A DNA stretch of 64,000 nucleotides from Tupaia tana. Taxonomy: Eukaryota; Chordata; Mammalia; Scandentia; Tupaiidae. The stretch covers positions 1-64,000 of the forward strand of contig JAKSZU010000165.1 of the NCBI GenBank assembly GCA_026018925.1. The letters run 5' to 3'. Position numbers and translations under genes: made by a program. Position 1 is the stretch's first letter, and every line of letters starts with the position of its first letter. A model generated the notes under the pieces. It saw only the letters and a list, made by a program, of their open reading frames with translations, had not been told where the DNA came from and did not search any database. Positions 23,986-35,900 of the stretch are shown one piece after another.

Positions 23986-26900
23986 TATATTTATATAAGT
24001 ATATATAAATATATATGTGAAACTAGAGATGGGAAATTATCAATGATAGCATACATACATGATTAAGCCACTATGCAGTATATTCTGGATGGGAAATCAC
24101 TTTTTGTATGATGGGACAATTAGGGGATGAATGTACATTAATTAATTTTTTTAAAAAGTTTCAGGAAAAAATGCATATTTTATGACTGCAGTAGGCTATA
24201 TATCCCCAGCTATGTACTACTTTATAGTATGTTCATTCTACTCACTGAGGTTTATGCCCAAAGTCAGCCTTGTGTTCATGGAAAATTTTTGTTGATGATA
24301 ACACGTATGTTGATATGCTTGATTGAGCCAATATACAGTGTATTCTGAATGGGAAATATCATTTTATATGCTATAAGGATGTATAGTGAATGAATACAAT
24401 TTTAAGAAAAAAGAATTGCAAAAAACTTTGCTCATGCATAAGCATATACAGATGCATTAATTATACACATACGATTACAAGTGTGCTTGCAAAAAAGTTC
24501 TTTGGAAATATTGTAAGGGCGCCAGCCGCCTGGCTCGGCGCGCTTTCTGTCCAGAGGATATGTGACCCCCAATCAACCACAAGAGTCGGTTCTTGATGCA
24601 AAATGCAAGAGGTTTTATTTTTCCAGCAGGCTGGGATCCAAGCAAACACCTGACGCAGCAGGCCTGAGCGAGGACCCTGTTTTTAGGGTTATAGGTCTTT
24701 TTATAAGCAGGAGAAGGTATGCGGAAATTTAATGGGTAGTTCATTTCTAGGGGGAAGAGTGGCAGTCTTGTGACACACGTGCATGGGTTATCTTTCTAGT
24801 TCCTTGTCCACATTCCATTTGCTCTGTTTCTGGAGGTTTGCATAATTAAGTCTGTCGGGGCAGTTTATCACAGGGGCAGTTTATCACAAAGGCGTCTGGC
24901 AAAAGCAAAGGTTAAATTTTATCTCTACAGAGCAGAAAGGCATAATTTAAATTTATTCTTACATTCCCCCATTTTGCGTTTTTTGGGAGAAGTTTTCATC
25001 ATAAAACTTATGGACCCACAAGAGCATCGGGAAAATTTTCTGACTGTTGGAGAGTCTGATATTATTGTCGGAGCATGAGTACTTGAACTGCGCTTACTTG
25101 CTCACAGACGAAAGTGACTAGGTGGTTTAAAATGCAGGGTCCAAAGGTTAAGATGAGAAGGAGTATAATTAGGGCACCAAGCAGACTAGAGACCTTTGCA
25201 AGAGTCCCAGGTGTTAGGTCCTCACCAGGGCCCTCTAGTAACAGTTATCAGAGGGTCTGGGTGTGACGGAGTCCAAGAAATGTAGCCGGTGGACACACAG
25301 TCCCAATCATAACAGAAGAAATGTGCGGAGGCCCCCACATTTGTAAGAGTTGCTACCAGGGCAGACATAAAAGTAATGATCGTAGGTGCCTGATTTAGTG
25401 CCCGGACCGGCGCATCCATACTGCAGCCTGAAGGGATCCTGGATGGACTTAGTCCACAAGTCACCCACGAGGTCACAGAGATCAAATTCTAGGGTGGGAA
25501 ACCAAGTCCCCATTGGGGCCGTGCGGGTGGTGATGTTAACAACGTGGTTATCGCCCACAGAGGAGATTACCCAAGAAGGGGACAGGGGCTTATGGGGTTT
25601 GGCACTACTTATCACAGGCAGAGGCATCAGGAGGAGCAAGACTGCAGTGGCGAATGCGGAGCTTGAGTGGGTGATCCAGTTTCTCCACCTTCTAAGTGGG
25701 GTCTGGCAGAGGTGCTGGTTTAGCATGGGAGGTGTGGATCCAAGAAGCGATGCCATTAACCTTTATCGCCGTTGGAGTGGTCAGCAGCACCAGGTACGGT
25801 CCCTTCCACCGAGGTTCAAGGGTGGCTGCTCTATGTCGTTGGATGAACACTGAATCTCCAACCTGGAACTGGTGAGGCACCTGGGAGTCTCCTGGCTTGT
25901 AGGCCTCTGCAAGTTGGGCCCAAGTTTCTTTTTGGACAAATTTAAGGGCTTTTAGTCTAGCATAAAGAGATTGAGAAGCTTGAGAGCAGGAACAAGAGAG
26001 GCATACATTAGTCAAAGGCAGCGGTGCCCCATATAGAATCTTGAAAGGGGTTAAGGCGAGGGGGCCGGGTGTATTTCGCGTGCGGAACAAGGTGAAGGGA
26101 AGGAGGACTGTCCAATCTTTTATGCCAGTCTCTAAAGCCAATTTTGTCATGGCTTCTTTTAGGGTTCTATTCATTCTCTCAACCTGTCCTGAGCTTTGGG
26201 GCCTATAAGCACAATGCAATTTCCAGTCAGACCCCAGGACCCTGGCCAGTCCCTGACTAATCTGGGCAACAAAAGCGGGGCCGTTGCCGGACCCAATAAC
26301 CAGTGGCACCCCGAATCTCGGGAAGATTTTTTCTAGGACTATCTTTGCAACTGTCTGAGAAGTCTCTTTTTTAGTGGGGAAAGCTTCGACCCACCCTGAG
26401 AATGTATTAACCAGCACTAGTAGATACTTGTAGCCATATTTGCCTGGTTTTATTTCAGTGAAGTCGACTTCCCAGTAACTTCCCGGACGATGTCCACGAA
26501 GCCGCTTTGCTTGTGGTGTCTTGTCTGGGTAGGTGTTAACTAATTGGCAGGGTCTGCATTGGTTAACTATTGTTTCGGCGAGTCTGCTCAGGTTTATGAC
26601 ATGGAACGAGGACTGCCGGACTGAGGTAATTAGATGTTTTGAGCCTAGGTGTGTCAACTTATGAAGCTGATCGAGGAAAGCAATTGCTTGTTCTCGAGGG
26701 AGGATAGTCTTTCCCTCAACAGTCTTACATACCCCCTCTGGGGTCACCGAGTGAGGTCCCATTTTATTTATTTCCAGTAGGTCTTGTTCGGAATATGAAA
26801 GAGTCTCATCTGAGGGACCTGAGTCGATCACCTTATGCAGTGGTAGTATATCAAGCCCCTGGGTCGCCCGCTTAGCGGCCTGATCTGCTCACTGGTTTCC

Positions 26901-29900
26901 CTCTGCTATCCGGGATTTTTCCTTTTGATGCCCGGGGCAGTGGATAATAGCGACCTTCTTAGGGAGGTGTATAGCCTCCAGCAATTCCAAGATCTGTTAT
27001 GTTTGATATCTTTACCAGCTGATCTCAGTAAGCCTCGTTGTCTATTGATAGCCCCATGGACGTGGACGGTAGCAAAGGCATACCGGCTATCAGTGTAAAT
27101 ATTTATGACCTTTCCCTCTGCCAGATGCAGGGCATGAGTCAAAGCTATGAGCTCAGCTATTTGGGCTGAGGTTGCCTCGGGCAAGCTACTCACCCAGACC
27201 ATCTAGTCGTGTCTAAAACAGCCGCCCCTGCCACCCTTTTACCTTCTATGATGTAGCTGCTTCCGTAGGTGAACCAGGTCAGCTGGGCATTTGGTAGCGG
27301 CTGATCTTGGAGATCCCATCGGGTTCCGGTTTCTTCCGCCCGCACTTCTTGGCAGGTATGGAAGACAGCCCCCTTGGCGGAGGTCTCTGCAGCAGCGTGG
27401 CAGGGTTGAGAGTGACCAGGGGTCCAAACTGGGCCCTGTCCTTGTCTAATAAGAGACTCTGGTAATGAGTCATACGAGCATTGTACAGCCATTGGTCGGG
27501 GGGCTGCCAGATGATGCTCTCTAAATCGTGGGGGTCAATGACTAGTAATTTATGTCCCATAGTCAATTTGTCAGAATCTCTTACCAGTGTCACCACAGCC
27601 GCTATCGATCTCAGGCAAGCCGGCCATCCCCCAGCCACTGGGTCCAGTTTTTTTTGAGAGATAGGCCACTGATCTTTTCCAAGGCCCTAAGGGTTGCATG
27701 GGTACCCCTCGGGCCACCCCCATTTTTTTTCATCTACATATAGAGTGAAAGGTTTTGTCACATCAGGCAGGGTAAAAGCCGGGGCTGATAGTAAGGCTCT
27801 TTTTATGTCATCAAAAGCCTGTTGTTGGTCAACGCCCCACTCGAAGGGGGTTCCCTCTTTAGTCAGTGGGTAAAGAGGAGCTGCCATAGCGGTGAACCCC
27901 GGTATCCATAGGCGGCAGAATCCCGCCATCCCCAAGAATTCTCGCACTTGCTGGGGCATGTAAGGAACAGGGATCTGGGTTACAGTCCATTTTCTGGCTT
28001 CGGTGAGCCACCTCTTTCCACCCCTTAAAGTATAGCCCAAGTATGTTACCTCTTGTTGACAGATTTGGGCCTTTTTAGCAGAGGCGTGATACCCCACGTC
28101 GGCCAGTTCTTCTAGCAGCAGTCCAGTGCCCTGCCGACATGTTTCTTCTGTTGCTCCTGTGAGCAACAAGTCGTCTACATACTGTAGGAGGGTTACCTCA
28201 GGGTGGCTGGCGCGGAAGTGTGGGAGGTCCTGATGGAGGGCTTTATCAAAAATAGTAGGCGAATGTCGGAAACCCTGAGAAAGCCGGATTTGACTTAATT
28301 GTCCCGTGATCTCAGTGTCCGGGTCCCTCCATTCAAAGGCAAATATATTCTGGCTGGAGGGGTGCAGTCGCAGGCAGAAGAAAGCGTCCTTTAAGTCTAA
28401 GACAGTATGCCAGTCCCGTTCTGGAGGTAGAGAACTTAGCAGGTTATATGGATTAGGTACTGTGGGATGGATGTCCTGTACCCGCTTATTGACCTCCCGC
28501 AAGTCTTGCACAGGGCGATAGTCACTTGAGCTGGGTTTTTTTACAGGCAGCAAGGGGGTATTCCAAGGTGACTGGCATTTTTTAAAGAATACCCAGGTGT
28601 AGGAGGCGTTGTATGTGAGGCCTGATACCTTCTCAGTCTTCTTTGGTCATAGGGTATTGGCGTAGTGCCACAGGGGTAGCTGTAGCTTTTAGTTCTATTA
28701 GTATTGGGGTCCTGTTGGTGGCTAACCCCATTCCAGCTGTCTCGGCTCAGGCTTTAGGATATTTTTGTAGTCAAGCATGAAGGGGGCCAGTGTTACTATC
28801 TTGACTTTCGAAAAGCCGGTGTTCATCTTGTAGGTGTACAGCTAGGACTAATGTCTGCCCATCTGGAGTAACCTTTGGACCCCGTGGGGTAAAATTAATC
28901 TGTGCCTCCATTTTGGTAAGTAAGTCTCTCCCAAGGAGGGGCGCCGGACATTCAGGAATGACCAAGAAGGAGTGGGTCACTAGGCCCCTCCTGAGGTCAA
29001 CTGTTCTATTGGTGGTCCATGGATACTGCTGGTGCCCGGTTGCCCCTAGGACCCAAGATTTTTTCTTGGAAAGTGGCCCCGACGGTGCCAGTAACACTGA
29101 GTGTTGGGCCCCAGTGTCGACTACAAAATTAATTGGCTTCCCCTCCACGTTTAGAGTTACCCTATGCTTGGGGAGAGGCTCTGAGCCCCATCCCCCCTAG
29201 TCTGAGTCCTCATGCAGGGCAAGTACTTCGGCCGGAGAGGGCGGCTGCACTTTGTTTTTCTTGGCCCTTTTAGGACTGTCTTTTGCCCAATGTCCTTTTT
29301 TCTTTACAATAAGCACACTGGTTCTTGTCTAGTGGGATACGACCAGGCTTTGGTCCCTTGTTGGGGCCCCGTTCTTGTCCCCTTTCCCACACTACAGTGG
29401 CCAGGATCCGAGCTAGGTTTTTTTCTTGTCTTTTTTTCCTTTTTACTCTCTCTTTCCTCCCTTTCTTTTTCATTCCTCTGTTCTCTTTTTTTTTTTATTT
29501 CTCTTTTATAATATACTTTTACTGCTTCTTTAACTAAGTCCTGTAAAGAGAGATCCTGCAACCCATCAAGTCTCTGGAGTTTTTTCTTAATATCTAATGC
29601 TGATTGTCCAATGAAGGCCATAGCTACGGAGGCTCTCTGTCCCTCAGAAGCAGGGTCAAAAGGGGTAAACCACCTGAATGCCTCCATGAGATGCTCAAGA
29701 AACACTGACAGGGGTTCTGTAGCCCCCTGCATAACCTCTCTTACCTTAGCCAAATTAGTGGGGCGCCTGGCAGCCCCACGGAGGCTAGCCACTAGAGCCT
29801 GGTGATAGACTGTCAGTCGCTCCCTACCTTCTGCTGTGTTGTAGTCCCAGTTGGGTCAAGAGAGAGGAAAAGCAGCCTCGATAAGGTTAGGAAGCTGAGT

Positions 29901-32900
29901 GGGATGTCAGTCAGTCCCCAGGATATTTTTTCTTGCTTCAAGTAAGACCCTCTCTCTCTCTTCGGTGGTGAAGAGAGTCTGCAGGGGCTGCTGGCAATCA
30001 TCCCATGTTGGCTGATGAGAGAACATTAGGGACTCTACCAGGCTGGTTAGGCGCTGGGGGTCCTCAGAGAAAGGAGGGTGGTTAGTTTTCCAGTTGTAAA
30101 GGTCAGAGGAAGAAAAGAGCCAATATTGGAGAGTCTGTAGGGGAGGTAGCCCCTCGTCGGTAGGCGGAGGTGGGGGCCCATAGGCCCGTAAGGGCAGTGC
30201 CACAGTGGAATCAGGAGACGGGAGTGTGCAACGTTGACTCCTAGTGCCCTGAGCAGGCCCTAGAAGGACACCCTCAGAGGGGGCGGAAGGACCAAGTCTA
30301 ACGTTAGGTGGCACTCCGGATTCTCTGCGCCTTTCTTCATCTAGCAGAAGGGACGGGGGGTATGGGGGAGGGGTGTCTAGGAGAAGGAGGTCTTGGGTCT
30401 CTGGATAGATTCGCTTAGGACATTTGGTAAGGTCTATACCCTCTGGAGGGTTGGGGGACTGGGCCATCAGGACCTGAGGGGGGTTTGGACGGGGCCTGGG
30501 CAACCATGGTCAAACCCACGAAGGTGGGTTTTGGATCAGGTCTTGCCAAACGATGATGTACGGTTGCTGGTCCGGATGACTTCCTGGTCCCTTCTGAAAG
30601 ACAATGTCTTTGACGGAAAGGATAGCATTAAGGTCAAACGTGCCTTCGGGTGGCCACCCAACACCAAAGGTGGGCCACTCAGAGGCACAAAACGTCCGCC
30701 AGAATCCCTTTTTAATTTCTACAGACAGGTCGCAACCTCTTCCCTTCACTTCAGTCCAGTGTCTGAGAGTCAAATTTAAAGGAGTCACCACAGTCTGCCC
30801 CATCGGCAACGATTAGGTTAAGAATACAGACAACAGAACAAAGAACAGGACAAGACAAACAGAAAGTAACTACCGATTTTTGTTTTCCACAATCTTAGGA
30901 CAGATTCAGATGGGCACAGGCCAAAATATGTACCCGATCTGCACCCTTACCATAGGAGACGATCAGGCGTCCCTAATCCTCCTCCGCCCTTAGGTCGTCC
31001 CCTAGGGCTGCAGCCTGTGGTTCTCCTGGCACGTCTACCGACCACAGTTCGGCTATTTTACAATAGGCTGAACGACTGCGGGACCTGAAACAGACTATTG
31101 GGTACCACACCGAAACAAACAAGAAAGTCGACAAACAAACAGGGGTTTTTTTAGGCTTACCTCCAAGGCTGACGTTTAGATGACGGGTAGCCACGATATC
31201 CTGGACGAGCCCCCAAAATGTAAGGGCGCCGGCCGCCTGGCTCGGCACGCTTTCTGTCCAGAGGATATGTGACCCCCAATCATCCACAAGAGTCGGATCT
31301 TGATGCAAAATGCAAGAGGTTTAATTTTTCCAGCCAGCTGGGGTCCAAGCAAACACCTGACGCAGCAGGCCTGAGCGAGGGCCCCGTTTTTAGGGTTATA
31401 GGTCTTTTTATAAGCAGGAGAAGGTATGCGGAAGTTTAACGGGTAGTTCATTTCTAGGGGGAAGAGTGGCAGTCTTATGATACACGTGCATGGGTTGTCT
31501 TTCTAGTTCCTTGTCCACATTCCGTTTGCTCCGTTTCTGGAGGTTTGCATAATTAATTCTGTTGGGGCAGTTTATCACAAGGGCAGTTTATCACAAAGGC
31601 GTCTGGCAAAAGCAAAGGTTAAATTTTATCTCTACAGAGCAGAAAGGCATAATTTAAATTTATTCTTACAATATATACATGGTTCTGGGCATATACAACT
31701 GTGTAGTGTTACAATTCTATATCCAAACTAGGAAAATTGACGATATGTTAAATTCACTTTCAAGTACACAAAATGCAAAATACAGATCCTCTTCTTTACA
31801 AAAAAAGAAGGGCAATTCATACTTTCCAAGGTAAGGTGCTCTGATTGCAAGGAGAACTAGGTCAGAATAAAATTTTTGCATTCCCTTTTGACTATCACCA
31901 AATAATCAAAACATTTCCTTTTGTAGTATTAACAAAAAAATAAAATAAAATAAAATAAATAAATAAAACTACTCTGTGATGTGAATCAACTGAATAACAT
32001 TTAGATCGTTGCCCACTGACCTCACTAGCCCACTGGCAAATCCAACCAGCCCCCAGAAATGCTCTGGTGCATTCTGCGATGGGTAAATGTCTAATACAGG
32101 ATTCCTCCCTTCTCTAGAAACAGAATCATATCCCTGAATGGAAAAGCCTTGGTAAATTTAAGTTTATTACACATAACTTATAGTAATTATTTTTTAATCA
32201 ACTGATGCCCTGCAGTTTTATGGTGTCCAAGATACTTGTACATAGGTCACTGGCGTACTTGGGAGGCCACATATTTTGCTCAATATTATATCTACATTTC
32301 ACATTCAGAAACTTCAGGATGCTTAGCTTAATTAATTTTTTTAAATTTTTAACTCATTTGCCTTACCAGCAAGTTTTGTAAATAACCCCTCTCCACCTCT
32401 TAATTTTAGTAAAAATTGAAAACAAACAAAAATACATGAGAAGTCTGAATTTTAGTTAAACAACACCAACCTGGCATTTAACAGTGTTTATTAAAAAAAA
32501 TGCATGAGTTGCTTTTTGTTTGTTTGTTTGTTTGTTTGTTTTTATTCAGATCACATATGGTCCTTTTGATCCCATTCTTAGTGATAAAGACCAATTTCCA
32601 TCAGTTTATCAGATGTCCACCAAGGACAGCTCTTCGTCTTATGGAATCATCTTGTTGTTGCTGCATTTTGGCTGGACCTGGGTGGCACTCTATGTATCTG
32701 ATGATATGCAAGGGGAGCAGTTCCTCCAGGATGTAAAGGCAAAGATGACAGAAAAAAATATCTGTGTGGACTTTACAGAAAAGCTCCCTGCCACAAAAGG
32801 TGTCTTTTTATATCGTGACTTCAATGTTGTAAAGAGGATCAGAGTTTCATCTGCAAATGTGTGTATAATACATGGTGATGAGGGGAGTCTCCTGAGCATG

Positions 32901-35900
32901 AGATGGGAACAAAACTTTTATTTAATTTTGGGAAAGGTATGGATCATGAGAAATCTCTGTTCCTCAGACTTGAAAGATATATTTTATTATTTGAATTACA
33001 GGTCACACTCTTTACATGGAAGCCTTTTTCTTTCAAACCAGAAAAGGAATATTCCTGGCTTCAAAAAATTTCTCAAGACAGTCAACCCTTTCCAATACCC
33101 AGAAGATTTTTATTTCAGTAAACTCTGGGTTTCCTTTTTTGGTTGCTCACTTACTGGGCCACTATGTAGCAAGCTTGGAGACTGCCGACCAAATTCTTCC
33201 ATTGAGTTTCTACCATTTAATTTTGACATGTTGACAATGTGTGACCCCAGCTATTTTATCTATCATGCTGTGCATGTGGTGGCCCAAGTTCTTTATAAGA
33301 TGCTTCTGCAAAAAATAGAAATGGAATCTGAAGGAGAAGCAGATCAGCCTATTCTTCCCTGGCAGGTAAACATTCTTCACAAGCACCTGATGATATTTGG
33401 AGACATTTTCTTTTTTATTTTTTAAAAAATATTTCTTCCATATGATGTGTGTTTTCACCAGAGACATATTGAGAGAGAAAGAGAAATCATTCCCCAGAAG
33501 GTATGGCCACAGCACAATCCCTTCTGCTTCATTCTCTTCCTGTGATTTGGGCACCAGGCATACACTCATGCCTAGCATGATTTTCTACATTACAGGTCTG
33601 AGATTCAAACCATGGTCCATCATATGGGAGTCCTTCTTAACCATCACATCACCTCTGACCATGAAGTGTTTTCCTGTTAATTTTTTTTAATTTATTTATC
33701 TTTTCCCCTTAAGTTAAGTGTGCTTACCACAAAGGAGAAAGACAGAAAAAAAGTGAAAATCACCTTCTAAGGAAATGGCCATGCTGCATACAGTCCCTCC
33801 TCTAGCCTCCTCTAGGGATTTTGGGCATGCTCACACACATGCCTGGCATGGTTTTCAAGCCTTCCAATCCAGAACTCAAACTGTGGTTGGTCATGTGGAT
33901 GAGTCCTCCTAACCACCAAGCCATCTGCTTAGGTATATTTTTCTGTGGTACTGAAAAAGATTGTATATAGAGAATAAACATTTTTCTCTAAAGGGAGTTC
34001 TCCATTAGTTGTATATGATTGATCCACTCTGTGTGTCTGTGTGTTCTCTATGAATTGTCCTTTGAGGCTGGCTTTTTCCCATCAGCCTCTTTCTCCTCTC
34101 TGTCCCCTCGACTTCACCATGTCTTCCCCTATCCTTGATTTTATAAAATGATGGAAAGAGAAAGTATGGAAAGTAGTCACAATAGAACCTTAACATAACT
34201 TAGAATGAAAAGAATTAAGGTGGACAAAATATTGGAAGAAATGTTAGAATATTGTAAAGTCAGAATGACCATTTGGGGAGCATCTGAGCAGTTGTGCTCT
34301 TTTACTGGCGTGGGTGATCTTCAGGTGTCTGCAGTTACTTACTGTGCCTGTCTTAATCATAATAGAATTAATTTTATTTTTTATTATACTGTGTTCAAAA
34401 ATCATGGAAGAAGAAACAGTGATCCAGCTTTAAAACACTGAACCACTTTTGATGCATACAGTCTCAGGATATCGTATTTTTTTATAAATAAGTTTATATT
34501 TTAAATAAACACTAAATCATGGAACCAGCAGGTGGCATCATGGTTAAGGCACATGGTTGACTGTGTTTTGAATCCTGGGCCTGGTGACTTGCTTTCTTAC
34601 TTTCCCTCTGTCTCTTGTTCTCTGTCTCTCTTTGGTGGTACACACGCCATATATAAAACCTTAAAAATAATAATTAATAAAATAAAATAAATAATTTAAA
34701 GAATATAAGCAAGTTCATTAATTATGTAAAACATCTTTATCAAAAAGAGACAATAAATTAGACAAATTTATTGAGAAAAACAAGTAAATATACATACCTA
34801 AAAATAAAGTTCAGAAATTAAGTTTCCATTTGAATTCTACTGTACTAACAATAACAACATTTGATTTGCTCTTTGAAAAAGTTTGAAGTTGACTCTTAGA
34901 AAAGCAAGTAGTTTTGTCAAAATGGTTACCTAGATATGTTAAAGATGAGAGTGCTTCCATTGTAAAAATTGAAAAGACCAGGGACCAGCAGTTGGCATAA
35001 TGGCTATGTCACTGGATTCCCATGTAGTTGACTGGGGTTAGAGTCCCAAACCTAGTGGCTTAAACTAACACTGTGGATGCGTGTGCGTGCATGCCTAAGA
35101 TCCTGAGAGGAGAATGGAGGAGAAGGGATTGCAGCATGGCCATCCCACTGGGGGATGATTTCTCGCTTTTTATTTCTCTGTCTCTGTCTTGCTGGTGAGT
35201 GCATGCACCCTATAGCAAAAACCTCTCAAAAAAAATAATGTAAAGACTGAAAGGACGGTTGTATATGCAACAAAAGTTAATTATTTTATGCGAAAGAATT
35301 TCAAATTAAAAAAAAAAAAAAGTCTAACATGTTTTATTAAAAATCTCCTTAGTGAAGCCTACAAGTTGTACGGTTAAATCGCTAGACTCCCCTATGGCCG
35401 ACTGGTTTGAGTCCTGGACCTGGCAGCTTGCTTTTTCATTTTTCTTCTCTCTCTCTCACCAGCACCCATGCCCTATTGCAAATTAAAAATAATAATAGAT
35501 AAATAAATAATTCTTCAAACACTAACTCTTTAGTCGGATGGATCTATGGTCTATTGACTAAGGCAGCTGAATTCCACATGGCCCAATTCGAAGACCTTGA
35601 GGCCTCAAAAACATGCCAGGCATGTATGCATGTATGCATTCTTATCCCAAAAGAAAGAAGAAATGAAGACGGGATCACAGCTCATTCCCCATGGGCGTGG
35701 TTCTTTTCTCATCTCTCATATTCTCTCTATGTGTCTCTGGGAAGTTTACTTGCCCACCAGGAATAAAAACTTCTTTAGAATTTAAAAGTTTGGGGACCAG
35801 CAGTTAGTGTAATGGCTATGGCACTGAACTCCCATGTAGTCGACCAACCACGGCTCAAATCCTGGACCTGGTGGCTTAAACTCATGCCAGGCATGTGTGC

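Larger units (their letters stand above)
24512..31670 (-). mobile_element. Gammaretrovirus-like endogenous provirus, antisense in V2R intron 2
   Basis: 7159 bp with LTRs at both ends (24512-24963 and 31219-31670), flanked by the 4-bp duplication ATAT (24508-24511 and 31671-31674), as expected for gammaretroviral integration. On the - strand: 5' LTR, tRNA-Pro type primer site, leader, gag, pro, RT-RNase H, integrase, a deleted env, polypurine tract, 3' LTR. Every gene is damaged, so this is a fossil. It is more GC-rich than its surroundings. The antisense orientation relative to the receptor is the one usually tolerated in introns. Confidence 0.95.

Noticed and set aside
25386-25853. 155-codon + strand ORF in the provirus
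   Set aside because: It is the complement of env and integrase coding sequence.
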